A model generated the notes under the pieces. It did no database searches, was not told where the DNA came from, and saw only the letters and a list, made by a program, of their open reading frames with translations. A DNA stretch of 64,000 nucleotides from Lentibacillus populi (GTDB lineage: Bacteria > Bacillota > Bacilli > Bacillales > Amphibacillaceae), in NCBI GenBank assembly GCA_014642895.1, contig BMJD01000002.1:210679-274678 (forward strand), in the 5' to 3' direction. Of this stretch, positions 44,080-53,340 are shown piece by piece (within the stretch, counting starts at the first letter, position 1; each line of letters begins with the position of its first letter). The translations under genes were made by a program, and so were the position numbers.

Positions 44080-45519
44080 CTAGGCCGATTGCTGCTCTAT
44101 CAAGAAGTCCTGAGCCATGGAGATTAGCTTTGTCCATCTTTCCGGCATATTTGGCATTTTTTCAAGTTCTGGGATAACTACAGGCACATTATATTCTAGT
44201 GACGCATGTGGCCGTAAAAAGTTAAAATACGCCACAAACAACGTCACGTAGGAAACAGATCCTTCCTGGGAACCAAACCCAGTTGTAGCCCTGTAGTTGC
44301 CTTTAAACGAGCGATTCAACCGTTCAATGATTTGTTTCAAGGGACGGTATTCCTTGGAAACAGGGTCGTCGTTGGTAAGCCCAATTACCTTATGTATATC
44401 GAAGTGAATGCCATGTTGTGCAAAGTAATGCTGGGCTAGAATATAGATTGGGTTGCCATCAACGACAAACATTAAGTCATCAGGAATTGTCTTGAACTTT
44501 TGCAGGACTTCATCCAATGCCTTGATTGCGGATTGTGTATCACGATTTGGTGAAACCGGATAAGACAGGATAATTTTCTTCACCGCATCAAAGAAAAAGA
44601 ATAAATAATGCCAACGTCCTTTCACGCGGATATAGGTTTCATCACCACAGAAGCTGTTAGATAGTTCATACGGATAGTGATCAACATATGGCTTTGTGAT
44701 GAGTGCGACACTGTTCATGTAATTCAATATCGTCTGGTGCGAGATTTTAATTTGATGAACATCGTACATCAGTGCAGCTGTTTTTCGGGCAGAGAGACCA
44801 TAGTTCACATGATACGTTAAAATAAGTCCTAATGTATGTGGTGAAGCATAGATCCGTGAAAGATCCACTTTAGGATTCACTGGTGATTCCTTGGATAAAG
44901 GTTTGAAATCAAAGTAAAATTCACGAAAGATATACCGAACCTTAAACGCCTGTGGATCTTGTTTAAAACGTTCTTTTTCTTCTTCGGTCATCTGGTTCAG
45001 CTTCTTTTGGTAAAAGGAACAATTATTGTTTTTACACTTGAAAACGTAGAAATCCTTACGTTCTTTGATTCTTTCTAGTGTTTTCAAGCAGTGAGGGCAT
45101 TTGATAATAGCCTCTTTCAAAAAGCGATTCTGTTTATTAAACAGACAACCACACACTTTACATTGGTATTGCCCTTTGTCACCGTTGTTGGCATATAAAT
45201 ACGAAGCAGGGGCCGAACACTTTGGGCATGTTAACGTCGCTGGCACCTTAACCACACTATTTTTACGGCGAGCGACAGGTTTTAATACTTTACCATGTTT
45301 AGCTTGGTATTTCAGGATAAGTTCTTGAAAATCGAGTTTTTCCAGGGTTTCGATGACAGGCATTTCATCGACTTCCAATTTTCTGTAAGGCTTATTAACA
45401 GGCTCATCAAATTGAGCTTTAGCGACCGATTTACCTAAAATAATTCCTAAGAGCCCAAAAATAATCTTTTCTTGGTACTTGATATATTGAAGCAAATAGG
45501 CTATAAATTGAGGTAACAA
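44080..45519 (-). CDS. DDE transposase with N-terminal zinc ribbons (IS6/IS240-like)
   Basis: 479 residues, much longer than the ~230 of typical IS6 transposases. Residues ~95-175 contain zinc-ribbon cysteine pairs (CPKC...CKVC and CPHC...CKNNNC). The catalytic domain has GDETYIRVKGRWHYLFFF (first Asp), FVVDGNP (second Asp) and QIIERLNRSFKGNYRATTGF (Glu), the IS240 pattern. Reading frame intact, so possibly active. Confidence 0.88.
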   Translation of the reverse strand: MLPQFIAYLLQYIKYQEKIIFGLLGIILGKSVAKAQFDEPVNKPYRKLEVDEMPVIETLEKLDFQELILKYQAKHGKVLKPVARRKNSVVKVPATLTCPKCSAPASYLYANNGDKGQYQCKVCGCLFNKQNRFLKEAIIKCPHCLKTLERIKERKDFYVFKCKNNNCSFYQKKLNQMTEEEKERFKQDPQAFKVRYIFREFYFDFKPLSKESPVNPKVDLSRIYASPHTLGLILTYHVNYGLSARKTAALMYDVHQIKISHQTILNYMNSVALITKPYVDHYPYELSNSFCGDETYIRVKGRWHYLFFFFDAVKKIILSYPVSPNRDTQSAIKALDEVLQKFKTIPDDLMFVVDGNPIYILAQHYFAQHGIHFDIHKVIGLTNDDPVSKEYRPLKQIIERLNRSFKGNYRATTGFGSQEGSVSYVTLFVAYFNFLRPHASLEYNVPVVIPELEKMPNMPERWTKLISMAQDFLIEQQSA

Positions 45520-45663
45520 CTTGTCACTTCCTTTTTGGGTGTTTATGGGTGTGTGGTTACCTCATTAATACCCTAAATTTAAGGGGGTGGCAAGTTTTTT
45601 TGTATAAAAACGCATGAAATCGGGAAAGACAATAGTTTTTACTAAGAAACATTTGACAATACG

Positions 45664-45855
45664 TCATTTGAGAAAGGGAGAAGTTTATTCGATTTGATCG
45701 GATTTAAGGATGTAGTTGAAGAATTGCTGAATAAATCAGTTGATGTTGTTACGGAACAATCAGTGCATGAATCAATATTTCTTAGCTTAGCTGGAATTGA
45801 AGACCCATTGTCAGACAAGGGGAGCTTTCGGCATGTCCCTTGTCCGATAATGTAG
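45664..45855 (+). pseudogene. MNT nucleotidyltransferase gene, 3' part
   Basis: Begins in the right target duplication and reads SFEKGRSLFDLIGFKD, then VVEELLNKSVDVVTEQSVHES, the C-terminal half of the MNT domain; beyond ~residue 40 the similarity fades and a TAG follows. It is the continuation of 43683-43829. Confidence 0.82.
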
Positions 45856-45915
45856 CTGATACTTATCAAGCTGTCTTTACAGCCATGGATTAATAGAGCC
45901 GAAAATCACTAATCT

Positions 45916-46776
45916 TCACAAAATCGCTTGTACCACGAGCCCGAGCACTAAACCAAGCAAGATAGAAGATAAGGTGCCTAACAAGAAATATTCTGCCCAG
46001 TTTCGATCATCTAGCTGTTTGAATCGAGCAATCGACTTGGCCGCGATAATTAACGCAATCGCCTGGTAAGCGCTAATTGCCGTTAATAGAATAACCAGCA
46101 ATCTTTCAATATAGCCAATCCATTTTCCATGTGAACGCAGCGGAGTGGAGTAAGTATAATAATGATATTCCTCTGTGAAACTATTTTCTTTCTGAGGCTG
46201 CTTTGTTTCTGGTACATGGTTCATTTGATTGCGTAATGTCAGCGCCCCTTCAAAGTTTGCAAGTTCTGACGGAAAGGAACCAATGATATGCTTTACGATA
46301 TGACCGCTAACACTTGTCGCCAATATATAAATGATTATCATCAATAACATTGTATCGAACAGGGTTAAACGACCTTCTCCATACAAGTCTAATAGTTTTT
46401 CTGCCATTGCTGGATCCTGCATATGGAAAAACAGGATACAGGTTATGAGTATCATCAGCACATGTAATGCTTGGTCTAACAAGAAATATCCCAGCCTGGC
46501 CAGATTCCTGCTTTTCATGGCGTTTACTAGTTTTATTTTCAACCAATCGATCAGCAGATGCGTGACGATTATAAAGACGAAAGGCAGTATAAAATAACGG
46601 ATCACATGTTGAAAACTGTATTGATAGCCCCAGATAATTGCCAGTGTGATCCCTGTTGTCAACAGATGATGAAGCATGTGTTTTTTTAAGTATTTGATTT
46701 TTTGTTTCACCATTTGGTCTGATTGCAGCCAAAAGTCGGCGATGAAATGAGCAAGAAGCAGCAATAGAATAGTCAT
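45916..46776 (-). CDS. DUF3307 membrane protein
   Basis: 286 residues with about six hydrophobic segments. N-terminal LLLLLAHFIADFWLQSDQMVKQK is the DUF3307 hallmark. Start overlaps the end of the SatD-like gene by 4 bases, so the two are translationally coupled, a pairing common across Firmicutes. Function unknown. Confidence 0.85.
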   Translation of the reverse strand: MTILLLLLAHFIADFWLQSDQMVKQKIKYLKKHMLHHLLTTGITLAIIWGYQYSFQHVIRYFILPFVFIIVTHLLIDWLKIKLVNAMKSRNLARLGYFLLDQALHVLMILITCILFFHMQDPAMAEKLLDLYGEGRLTLFDTMLLMIIIYILATSVSGHIVKHIIGSFPSELANFEGALTLRNQMNHVPETKQPQKENSFTEEYHYYTYSTPLRSHGKWIGYIERLLVILLTAISAYQAIALIIAAKSIARFKQLDDRNWAEYFLLGTLSSILLGLVLGLVVQAIL

Positions 46777-47549
46777 GATGAACTCCTTTCTACAGGAAAA
46801 TAATCGCCTAGATGATGGTTGATATGTCGTCTAATATTGCTTTGCAGCTTATCCGCTAGAAATGCCTCATCCGGTGCTCCTAATGAACCCAGCACCTTCA
46901 CCATATCATCAAAGGCTTGTAAGATAACTTGTGTTTTACCCTGTTTGATATGATGAGAAATAGTAGCTGTCGTTCGTCCAAGATATTGGCTTACTTTATT
47001 TTGCTGGCCGAGTATGAGATAGAGAGAACAGACGAGAGATTGAATGTCGGTTTGTTCGTTCATATGCTCCTGCTTTAGCGTTAAATCGGTATTGATCAAT
47101 GCTTCAAACTGCTCGCTATAAGCGGTGTAGCCTTGTTCTCTTTGTGAACGTGGTAATGCAAAACGAAAAAGGCTTCTGTTCGATTGATTTTTCAGGTAAT
47201 CATTGGCCTGTCTCGCTTGTTTCATTAATGGATGAATCCAGGTTTCTAAGTTTAAGGTATTTACATCCGCTTGAATATCACCAAATGATAGACCGAAATA
47301 AGGTAGGTGGTCGGTGAACTTCCAAATACGGCTGATATAGAAAGCAAGTACATATGCGGTGGCATAACCCTTGCATACAACGACCAGTTCATCGCCCGCG
47401 CGGTGACTAATCCTTGTCGCCACTCTATTTTGTGTCCATTTCGTCATGCTATTTTTTAATTGTGCTAGATATTCACTGACTTCATTCCCAATATGTTCTT
47501 CCGACGAATTACTAACATCCATGATGAAAACGGAGACTTGATTGGACAT
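46773..47549 (-). CDS. SatD-family protein with C-terminal HTH
   Basis: 258 residues. SatD-like body (VFIMDVSNSSEE, THRISHRAGDELVVVC-like segment, YFGLSFGDIQ) and a helix-turn-helix near residue 200 (VSQYLGRTTATISHHIKQGK). This suggests a ligand-sensing regulator of its own operon with the DUF3307 membrane protein. ATG at 47549 with AAGGGGTTG upstream. Repeated TTAGATGA motifs lie just upstream. Confidence 0.78.
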   Translation of the reverse strand: MSNQVSVFIMDVSNSSEEHIGNEVSEYLAQLKNSMTKWTQNRVATRISHRAGDELVVVCKGYATAYVLAFYISRIWKFTDHLPYFGLSFGDIQADVNTLNLETWIHPLMKQARQANDYLKNQSNRSLFRFALPRSQREQGYTAYSEQFEALINTDLTLKQEHMNEQTDIQSLVCSLYLILGQQNKVSQYLGRTTATISHHIKQGKTQVILQAFDDMVKVLGSLGAPDEAFLADKLQSNIRRHINHHLGDYFPVERSSS

Positions 47550-47597
47550 ATTGAAACAACCCCTTCCACAACCAAAGTATAGGTGAATTCGATTATA

Positions 47598-47653
47598 TGA
47601 TCTAATATAACAAAAGTTAGATGAAATAGTCAAACTTTATAGAAGTTAGATGA
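47598..47653 (-). promoter_or_regulatory. Operator-like repeats upstream of satD-DUF3307
   Basis: AAGTTAGATGA occurs at 47614 and again at 47643, 29 bases apart; an inverted ATCTAA lies at 47600. Likely binding sites for the HTH domain of the SatD-like protein. Confidence 0.5.
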
Positions 47654-47762
47654 TTTAGACTGATATATGCATCGTCCAAAAAGAGGAAAACATTTGATTC
47701 GTAAAGGCAGACTGATAGAATAAAAGAAGAGAGCGTCTTCAGTCAACATTATTGGTTCGTCG

Positions 47763-47987
47763 CTATTTAGTGTTGATTTCCACTTGTTCCGTCCACTCTA
47801 GAGCAGGGGCAATTAGTTGAGTTACAAGTGGAGAATGTTGAGCGAGCAATTGAACCCCATTCCCTTGTCCGGTTTGGCCTTGTTCATGTCGTGACCAATA
47901 GTAGATATAAGGTGAAATGAACATAATTAATGGCGAAAGTTCAATCCTAGAAATTTGTTGTATCCACACTAGATAGCGAAGAGCCAT
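47763..47987 (-). CDS. Uncharacterised small ORF
   Basis: 74 codons starting ATG at 47987 but with no ribosome site. First half hydrophobic (RIELSPLIMFISPYIYYW), second half GQTGQGNGVQLLAQHSPLVTQLIAPALEW with natural-looking residue use. Could be a small membrane protein or the tail of a lost gene. Family not recognised. Confidence 0.35.
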   Translation of the reverse strand: MALRYLVWIQQISRIELSPLIMFISPYIYYWSRHEQGQTGQGNGVQLLAQHSPLVTQLIAPALEWTEQVEINTK

Positions 47988-48005
47988 TTTTTGTTACTTA
48001 TTAAT

Positions 48006-48584
48006 TTAATCTAAAAAAGAAAATATATCTTCAATAGAAAAGGCTATATCTGGAAAGCGTGTTGAACTGAAAGATTGATTTTCGCTGGAATAAATATCTT
48101 CAAGAGTGTATGCATCTTTATGAAGTACATATTTTTCGATAGCCTGATTTTGATGGTCAACAATTAAATACTCCCCCACACCGGCTATTTCATAATAGTT
48201 ACGTTTAAGCAATCGATCGTTTCTGGATGTACTAGGGGAGAGTACTTCCACAATCATTTCAGGTGCCCCATAGCAACGTTTATTACGAAGTTTACTTTTA
48301 TCACAAACAATGGATATATCGGGTAGCACTGTGACATCATTTTTTCCTTTTTGCTCGTCTTTAAATGGAAAGATTACTTGAAGATTACTCCCATACACTT
48401 GACATGTGTTTCCTTTAAGAGCGCTACCGATTTCTTGAATCAGGTTGGCAACTACACCCTCATGTTCAAATGATGCCGGAGCCATAAAAATAGGAACACC
48501 CTCGTATAGTTCTGCACGTTCTTCCTTAACATATAGTAAAAATTCATTCAGTGAGTACGTTTTGTTTTTATCCAACTGGGTCAT
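48006..48584 (-). CDS. Uma2-family (PD-(D/E)XK, DUF820) nuclease-like protein
   Basis: 192 residues. Restriction-endonuclease-like core: LPDISIVCD (Asp), IVEVLSPSTSRND (Glu) and the Lys in LLKRNYYE. Uma2 proteins are abundant in cyanobacteria and some bacilli; biological role uncertain. Almost the same protein is encoded at 51663. ATG with AAGGAGGATTG upstream. Confidence 0.85.
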   Translation of the reverse strand: MTQLDKNKTYSLNEFLLYVKEERAELYEGVPIFMAPASFEHEGVVANLIQEIGSALKGNTCQVYGSNLQVIFPFKDEQKGKNDVTVLPDISIVCDKSKLRNKRCYGAPEMIVEVLSPSTSRNDRLLKRNYYEIAGVGEYLIVDHQNQAIEKYVLHKDAYTLEDIYSSENQSFSSTRFPDIAFSIEDIFSFLD

Positions 48585-48722
48585 TTTACAATCCTCCTTT
48601 ATAAAAATTAGTGTATTTTACTTAAATATAGCAAGCATTCCTTGTTGAAGCAATGGAAGTATAATATTATTCTGAAAATGGCTCATTCACTTGATTTTCC
48701 TCCTACATTAATTGCATTATTT

Positions 48723-49340
48723 TTACCAGATCAGATCGACCAATTCTTTTCCTATATAAGCAGCCACAAGCCAAATAATGATTGCAGATAGTTTATTTAG
48801 CCGGATCATCCATTTACCAGCTGTTTCCACCCGGCCAATCATTCGCCCAACGATTGCTAAACCGAAAAACCACAGCCAGGATACCATGATACAGCTTAAT
48901 GTAAATGCTAGTTTTTCAAAACCTGTGTAATTTATTGCATTGGTACCAATCACTCCAACCGTATCCAGGATTGCATGCGGATTTAACAAGGAAACGGAAA
49001 GAGCAAAGGTGATTTGTTTCTTTGCTGACAGCTGACTTGTCTCCTCACTCGTGGATAATGTACTGTTCCATATCGACCATCCCATATAGCTTAGGAAGAT
49101 AAATCCGATACCAAAAATAACGATTTGCAGCCACGCAAGGCTTAATACGATTAATGATACTCCTAAAACAGCCAGCGTTATCAGGAATGTGTCACAAATG
49201 GACGCTGTGATAATAACCGGCAGCGCCTTTGTGAATGTTGGCTGCAGGGCTCCCTGATTAAAGACAAAAATATTTTGGGCACCTAAGGCAAGAATAAGCC
49301 CTAATGCTAGTATAAACCCATGGATAATTGCTTCACTCAT
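48723..49340 (-). CDS. LysE/ArgO-type amino-acid exporter
   Basis: 205 residues, six membrane segments. Family motif near the N-terminus: LGLILALGAQNIFVFNQGAL, and SLLNPHAILDTVGVIG. Exports basic amino acids in known members. It is divergent from the MocR regulator at 49465 with a ~125-base shared control region, the usual regulator-target layout. Confidence 0.88.
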   Translation of the reverse strand: MSEAIIHGFILALGLILALGAQNIFVFNQGALQPTFTKALPVIITASICDTFLITLAVLGVSLIVLSLAWLQIVIFGIGFIFLSYMGWSIWNSTLSTSEETSQLSAKKQITFALSVSLLNPHAILDTVGVIGTNAINYTGFEKLAFTLSCIMVSWLWFFGLAIVGRMIGRVETAGKWMIRLNKLSAIIIWLVAAYIGKELVDLIW

Positions 49341-49464
49341 TTGTATTCTTCCTCCCCATAAAATCTGCTATTATTTTAGAGGAACATAAACGATTTGTCT
49401 CCAACCATTTGGATGGATATTGAGCCAACCAAATTATATAATGCCTTTAGGGGGAGAGAATGAA

Positions 49465-50922
49465 ATGAACCATTTCGGATGGCAGCCAGATCGGCAGGCA
49501 GCAACACCTATACATAAACAGATTGAGGAATATTTAAAGGAAAAAATCATCCATGGGGAATGGACGATTGGAACCAAAATTCCCTCACAAAGGACATTGG
49601 CTGAAGTTTTTCATGTCAACCGAAGCACGATTGTAACGGCATTAGATGAATTAACAGCAGCAGGTTTAATTGCGGGGCGAAGGGGAGGCGGGACAAAAGT
49701 TGTTAATAATACATGGAGTCTCATGGCCTCCAGTCCACCACCCAATTGGAATGCTTATGTAGAAGCAGGGATTCACCGGCCAAATTTGCCAACTATTAAG
49801 GAGATTAACGATGCTGAGTTCCGTACCGATATGATTCGGCTAGGGACAGGGGAACTTTCACCTGAGCTTTTACCAAATAAACAAATGCAAACTATTTTTC
49901 AACAACTTGCAGTCAGGAAAATGTCACTAGGATATGAAGAAGCAAAAGGTGATCTCTATTTACGTCAGCAACTAACAAAACATTTAAAGAAATTGGGGAT
50001 CCATACATCTCCTTCATCGATTTTAATTGTCTCAGGATCACTACAAGCTTTACAGTTAATTTCCCTTGGCCTGTTACATCCGGGGTCATCTGTATTGCTT
50101 GAAAGACCATCCTATTTGTATTCTGTTCATGTCTTTCAGTCTGCTGGCATTCGATTATTTGGAATTCCGATGGATGAACAGGGTATTCAAACATCGATAA
50201 TGCAGAAATACAAAAAACAGTACAATGGAGCTTTGTTGTATACGATACCATCATTTCATAATCCCACAGGTACGCTTATGACGGAAGAAAGAAGAAAGGA
50301 TCTCATGGCATTATGCGAAAAATTAAGCCTACCCCTAATTGAAGATGATGTTTACCGGGATTTATGGATCGATTCTGCTGCTCCGAGACCGTTAAAGGCG
50401 CGTGACAAAAATGGAATGGTTCTTTACCTTGGAAGTATGTCCAAATCGGTTAGCCCGGGACTTAGAATTGGCTGGGTTATTGGTCCTGAGCCTGTTGTCG
50501 AACGACTCTCCGATATAAAAATGCAGACTGATTATGGTTCTAGCGCATTATCGCAATGGGCCGCGGCTGAATGGCTCTCAAGTGGATTATATGAAGAGCA
50601 CTTAGTTGAAATCAGGAACCAACTTAAAATTCGCCGGGACACTGTTATTGAACTGCTTGATAAACATTTTGCAGATATTGCTTCGTGGGAAATTCCAACA
50701 GGGGGATTTTATATATGGGTACGCATACTTCCACCACTATCGATCCGGGACCTCTTTGAACAAGCTTTAAAAGAGGGGATATTACTTAATCCAGGACACC
50801 TGTACGATCGTGATGCAACCCAATATATACGGATATCCTATTCTTATGCGTCGTTAGCCGAGCTTGAAAAGGGTATTGTAAGGTTAGCAAAAATAGCAAA
50901 GCGCTTAATTACAGCAAAGTAA
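49465..50922 (+). CDS. MocR-family regulator (GntR HTH + aminotransferase domain)
   Basis: 485 residues. GntR winged helix at ~10-80 (IHGEWTIGTKIPSQRTLAEVFHVNRSTI) fused to a fold-type I aminotransferase with PSFHNPTGT, LIEDDVYRDL and the PLP lysine in GSMSKSVSPGLRIGW. MocR proteins bind PLP or an amino-acid adduct to regulate genes. ATG 49465 behind GGGGGAGAG. Likely controls the divergent LysE exporter. Confidence 0.88.
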   Translation: MNHFGWQPDRQAATPIHKQIEEYLKEKIIHGEWTIGTKIPSQRTLAEVFHVNRSTIVTALDELTAAGLIAGRRGGGTKVVNNTWSLMASSPPPNWNAYVEAGIHRPNLPTIKEINDAEFRTDMIRLGTGELSPELLPNKQMQTIFQQLAVRKMSLGYEEAKGDLYLRQQLTKHLKKLGIHTSPSSILIVSGSLQALQLISLGLLHPGSSVLLERPSYLYSVHVFQSAGIRLFGIPMDEQGIQTSIMQKYKKQYNGALLYTIPSFHNPTGTLMTEERRKDLMALCEKLSLPLIEDDVYRDLWIDSAAPRPLKARDKNGMVLYLGSMSKSVSPGLRIGWVIGPEPVVERLSDIKMQTDYGSSALSQWAAAEWLSSGLYEEHLVEIRNQLKIRRDTVIELLDKHFADIASWEIPTGGFYIWVRILPPLSIRDLFEQALKEGILLNPGHLYDRDATQYIRISYSYASLAELEKGIVRLAKIAKRLITAK

Positions 50923-50993
50923 ACCGTTCAATAATTAAAATATTTTTGAAGTGAATCGTATTTTATCCCGATAAATAAGGAGGAGGGGAGCTA

Positions 50994-51071
50994 GTGAGTG
51001 TGGTAAGTAATCAAGGAGAATCAGTAAGAGTAGTATTTGTTTTTCAAAAGGTAGTTATATATTCGAAATGA
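50994..51071 (+). CDS. Possible 25-residue peptide
   Basis: GTG at 50994 follows a very strong AGGAGGGGAGC; 25 codons to TGA, ending 9 bases before the MOSC gene. Sequence MSVVSNQGESVRVVFVFQK and on. Could be a leader peptide or simply a remnant carrying a strong ribosome site. The only evidence is the ribosome site. Confidence 0.3.
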   Translation: MSVVSNQGESVRVVFVFQKVVIYSK

Positions 51072-51080
51072 GGTACTAAA

Positions 51081-51656
51081 ATGTGGAAAGATCATGAGGT
51101 TCAAGTTGATTCTATATTGATCGCTAATCAGTCCGATACTTTTGTAACCAATAAGGTTTTAGAAGCGAACCTGGAATATGGCGGAATTCCCGGGGATCTA
51201 CATTTTGGTTTAACCAAATTAGCTGGAGCAAGGGAAACGATGTATAAACGTGGCACGGAAATTTTCAATCGAAGACAGATTTCCATTGTTTCAGCAGAAG
51301 AATGTGATCTAGTTGCAGAAAAACTTGGTGTAGAGCGGATATTGCCAGAATGGTTAGGTGCAAATATTGTACTACGCGGGTTCCAAGATCTAACGAGGTT
51401 AACGCCAGGTAGTCGAATTGTTTTTCCGAGCGGAGCAGGGATTTTGTGTGAAGGGGAAAATCTGCCGTGCACGCAACCCGGAATGGTCATTCAGGAACAA
51501 TATCCGGACAAGCCTAAAATGGCAGCACGCTTTGTGAAATTAGCATTGGGATGTAGGGGGATTGTCGGGATTGTTGAACGCCCCGGGAAAATTTTCACAG
51601 GTAATAAGGCTAAAGTTGTTGTTTATAATCCGCCGGGGCAACCTTGTGGTGTATAG
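51081..51656 (+). CDS. MOSC-domain protein
   Basis: 191 residues. A MOSC-type beta-rich fold with the conserved C-terminal Cys in LALGCRGIVGIVERPG and an internal GILCEGENLPCTQPG. MOSC proteins handle sulfur transfer to molybdenum cofactor or related reductive detoxification. Start ATG at 51081 after AATGAGGTAC. Exact substrate unknown. Confidence 0.8.
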   Translation: MWKDHEVQVDSILIANQSDTFVTNKVLEANLEYGGIPGDLHFGLTKLAGARETMYKRGTEIFNRRQISIVSAEECDLVAEKLGVERILPEWLGANIVLRGFQDLTRLTPGSRIVFPSGAGILCEGENLPCTQPGMVIQEQYPDKPKMAARFVKLALGCRGIVGIVERPGKIFTGNKAKVVVYNPPGQPCGV

Positions 51657-51662
51657 ATATAT

Positions 51663-52247
51663 TCAATCGTTTTCCTGGAAAGAAAATATATCTTCAGGAG
51701 AAAAAGTAATGTCCGGAAAACATGTGGAACAGAAAGGTTGATTTTCACTGGTATAGATTTCTTCTAACTTGAGTGTATTTTCATGGAGAACGTATTTTTC
51801 AATGTATTGATTTTGACCATCAATGATTAAGTACTCTTTTACACCGGCTTTTTCATAGTAATTTCGTTTTAGCAAGCGGTCGTTACGTCCTGTACTTGGA
51901 GATAGTACTTCTACAACTAAATCTGGCGCCCCATAACAACGCTTATTACGCAGTTTGCTCGTGTCACAAATAACGGAAATGTCGGGTAATACAACTACAT
52001 CGTCCTTTCCTTTTTTTTCGTTTTTAAACGGAAAAACAACTTGCAGATTGCTGCCAAATACATAACATGTTTTACCATGTAGTGCGTTCCCGAATTGTCT
52101 ACTCAAATTCGCAATGATGTTCTCATGTTGGAAAGAAGCGGGTGCCATAAAAACAGGAGTGCCTTCATATAACTCTGCGCGCTCTTCCTTCACATATAGT
52201 AAAAATTCTTCTAGTGTATAGGTTTTGTTTTTATCCAAGTAGGTCAT
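51663..52247 (-). CDS. Uma2-family nuclease-like protein, second copy
   Basis: 194 residues, very close to the gene at 48006 along the full length (same LPDIS, VEVLSPST, LLKRNYYE core). Both read on the minus strand about 3.1 kb apart, flanking the LysE-MocR-MOSC genes. ATG with GGAGGTTATGGAAA-type leader. Confidence 0.85.
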   Translation of the reverse strand: MTYLDKNKTYTLEEFLLYVKEERAELYEGTPVFMAPASFQHENIIANLSRQFGNALHGKTCYVFGSNLQVVFPFKNEKKGKDDVVVLPDISVICDTSKLRNKRCYGAPDLVVEVLSPSTGRNDRLLKRNYYEKAGVKEYLIIDGQNQYIEKYVLHENTLKLEEIYTSENQPFCSTCFPDITFSPEDIFSFQEND

Positions 52248-52404
52248 TTTCCATAACCTCCTTATTGTGTTGGTAATTATCTAAATTTTAACAAGAAAAA
52301 CTTGGTAGAGCAAGCAGATTAAAGCGAATACAAATCAATATATTTCGAAATCTATTTCTGCTATTCTTATAGAGGAAAATCATTTTTATAAGGGAGTCTT
52401 ATTG

Positions 52405-53340
52405 GTGAAAAATTTTATCCTTGCCATGACCGGTGTAATGGTGATTGGCTTAGTTATAGCTTCATTCTTTTACCAAAACCATAGTAAAACGTTATCTATG
52501 CCGTGGTATACAGCAATAGAGGAGCAAGCTGCACAGCAAGAACAAACGGAGGAGCCGGTACAACAATTGTATGCCGAACATACCATTGATTACTCATTAC
52601 AAAACGATCAGCTAAACATTACTTTCGACAAAGGCAAGAACTGGATTAACGTACCCATTGACAAAGATAAATTATTTGCAGGGGATTACAATGGAAGCGA
52701 GCAGGAACTGATTGATGATAGCTATATACTGACGAAAAATCGAGTTGCCTTTTTGTATTCGGAAGGTGCCAACTGGGAGAGCCAAAAAATAGTCTTAACT
52801 TATTCACTTGACCAAGGTAACACATGGGAAGATTCCGTTGTGACAGATCCTTATCCATCGATTCGTTTTCGAAAAGTCGCATTTTTAAATGATGACTTCG
52901 GCTATGTTATTGTTTCCGGCGATCGTACGATGTCACAGGAGGGATTGAGTGTATTTTTAACCCATGATGGTGGGAAAAGCTGGGAGAAAACCAATGGGCC
53001 GGACACTACAAGATTAATTGCAGATGGTGGTTTTGTCGACAAGGATACAGGTTTTTTATCTTTTGGAACGATTAATCCGGAAGATCCAGATGTTTATGTT
53101 ACACAAGATGCCGGAAATTCGTGGGAGAAAGCAACCTTTAACGTGCCAGAAAAATATGATCTCATTTTTGTTAGTGCGGAAGTCCCTATGAAAGAAGGGG
53201 ACCATTTAGCAGTTTTGGTTAACCAAGGACCTAACGGGGACTATCTAGGTGGAAAAGTAAAAGGCAAATTTATTTCAAAGGATAATGGCCAGACATGGGA
53301 TTTTTCTAAGGAGGTGGAGTCGAATGAAACAGACGAATAA
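52405..53340 (+). CDS. Membrane-anchored Asp-box beta-propeller protein
   Basis: 311 residues. One N-terminal membrane helix (FILAMTGVMVIGLVIASFF), a Gln/Glu linker, then repeated Asp-boxes SLDQGNTW, THDGGKSW, TQDAGNSW and SKDNGQTW, so an extracellular sialidase/Ycf48-like propeller. No catalytic sialidase residues evident; likely a binding or assembly protein. GTG start with AAGGGAG. The end overlaps the next gene by 17 bases. Confidence 0.75.
   Translation: MKNFILAMTGVMVIGLVIASFFYQNHSKTLSMPWYTAIEEQAAQQEQTEEPVQQLYAEHTIDYSLQNDQLNITFDKGKNWINVPIDKDKLFAGDYNGSEQELIDDSYILTKNRVAFLYSEGANWESQKIVLTYSLDQGNTWEDSVVTDPYPSIRFRKVAFLNDDFGYVIVSGDRTMSQEGLSVFLTHDGGKSWEKTNGPDTTRLIADGGFVDKDTGFLSFGTINPEDPDVYVTQDAGNSWEKATFNVPEKYDLIFVSAEVPMKEGDHLAVLVNQGPNGDYLGGKVKGKFISKDNGQTWDFSKEVESNETDE

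Larger units (their letters stand above)
43830..45663. mobile_element. IS6/IS240-like insertion sequence, ~1.83 kb
   Basis: Flanked by the direct 8-bp duplication TCATTTGA at 43822-43829 and 45664-45671, the size made by IS6-family elements. Ends are imperfect inverted repeats: GGTAGTGTAAAAAGTTC on the left against CGTATTGTCAAATGTTTC read inward from the right. It holds one transposase gene on the minus strand and a long palindromic region near the left end. Joining the flanks restores the MNT reading frame (SFE-KGRSLFDLIG). Confidence 0.88.
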
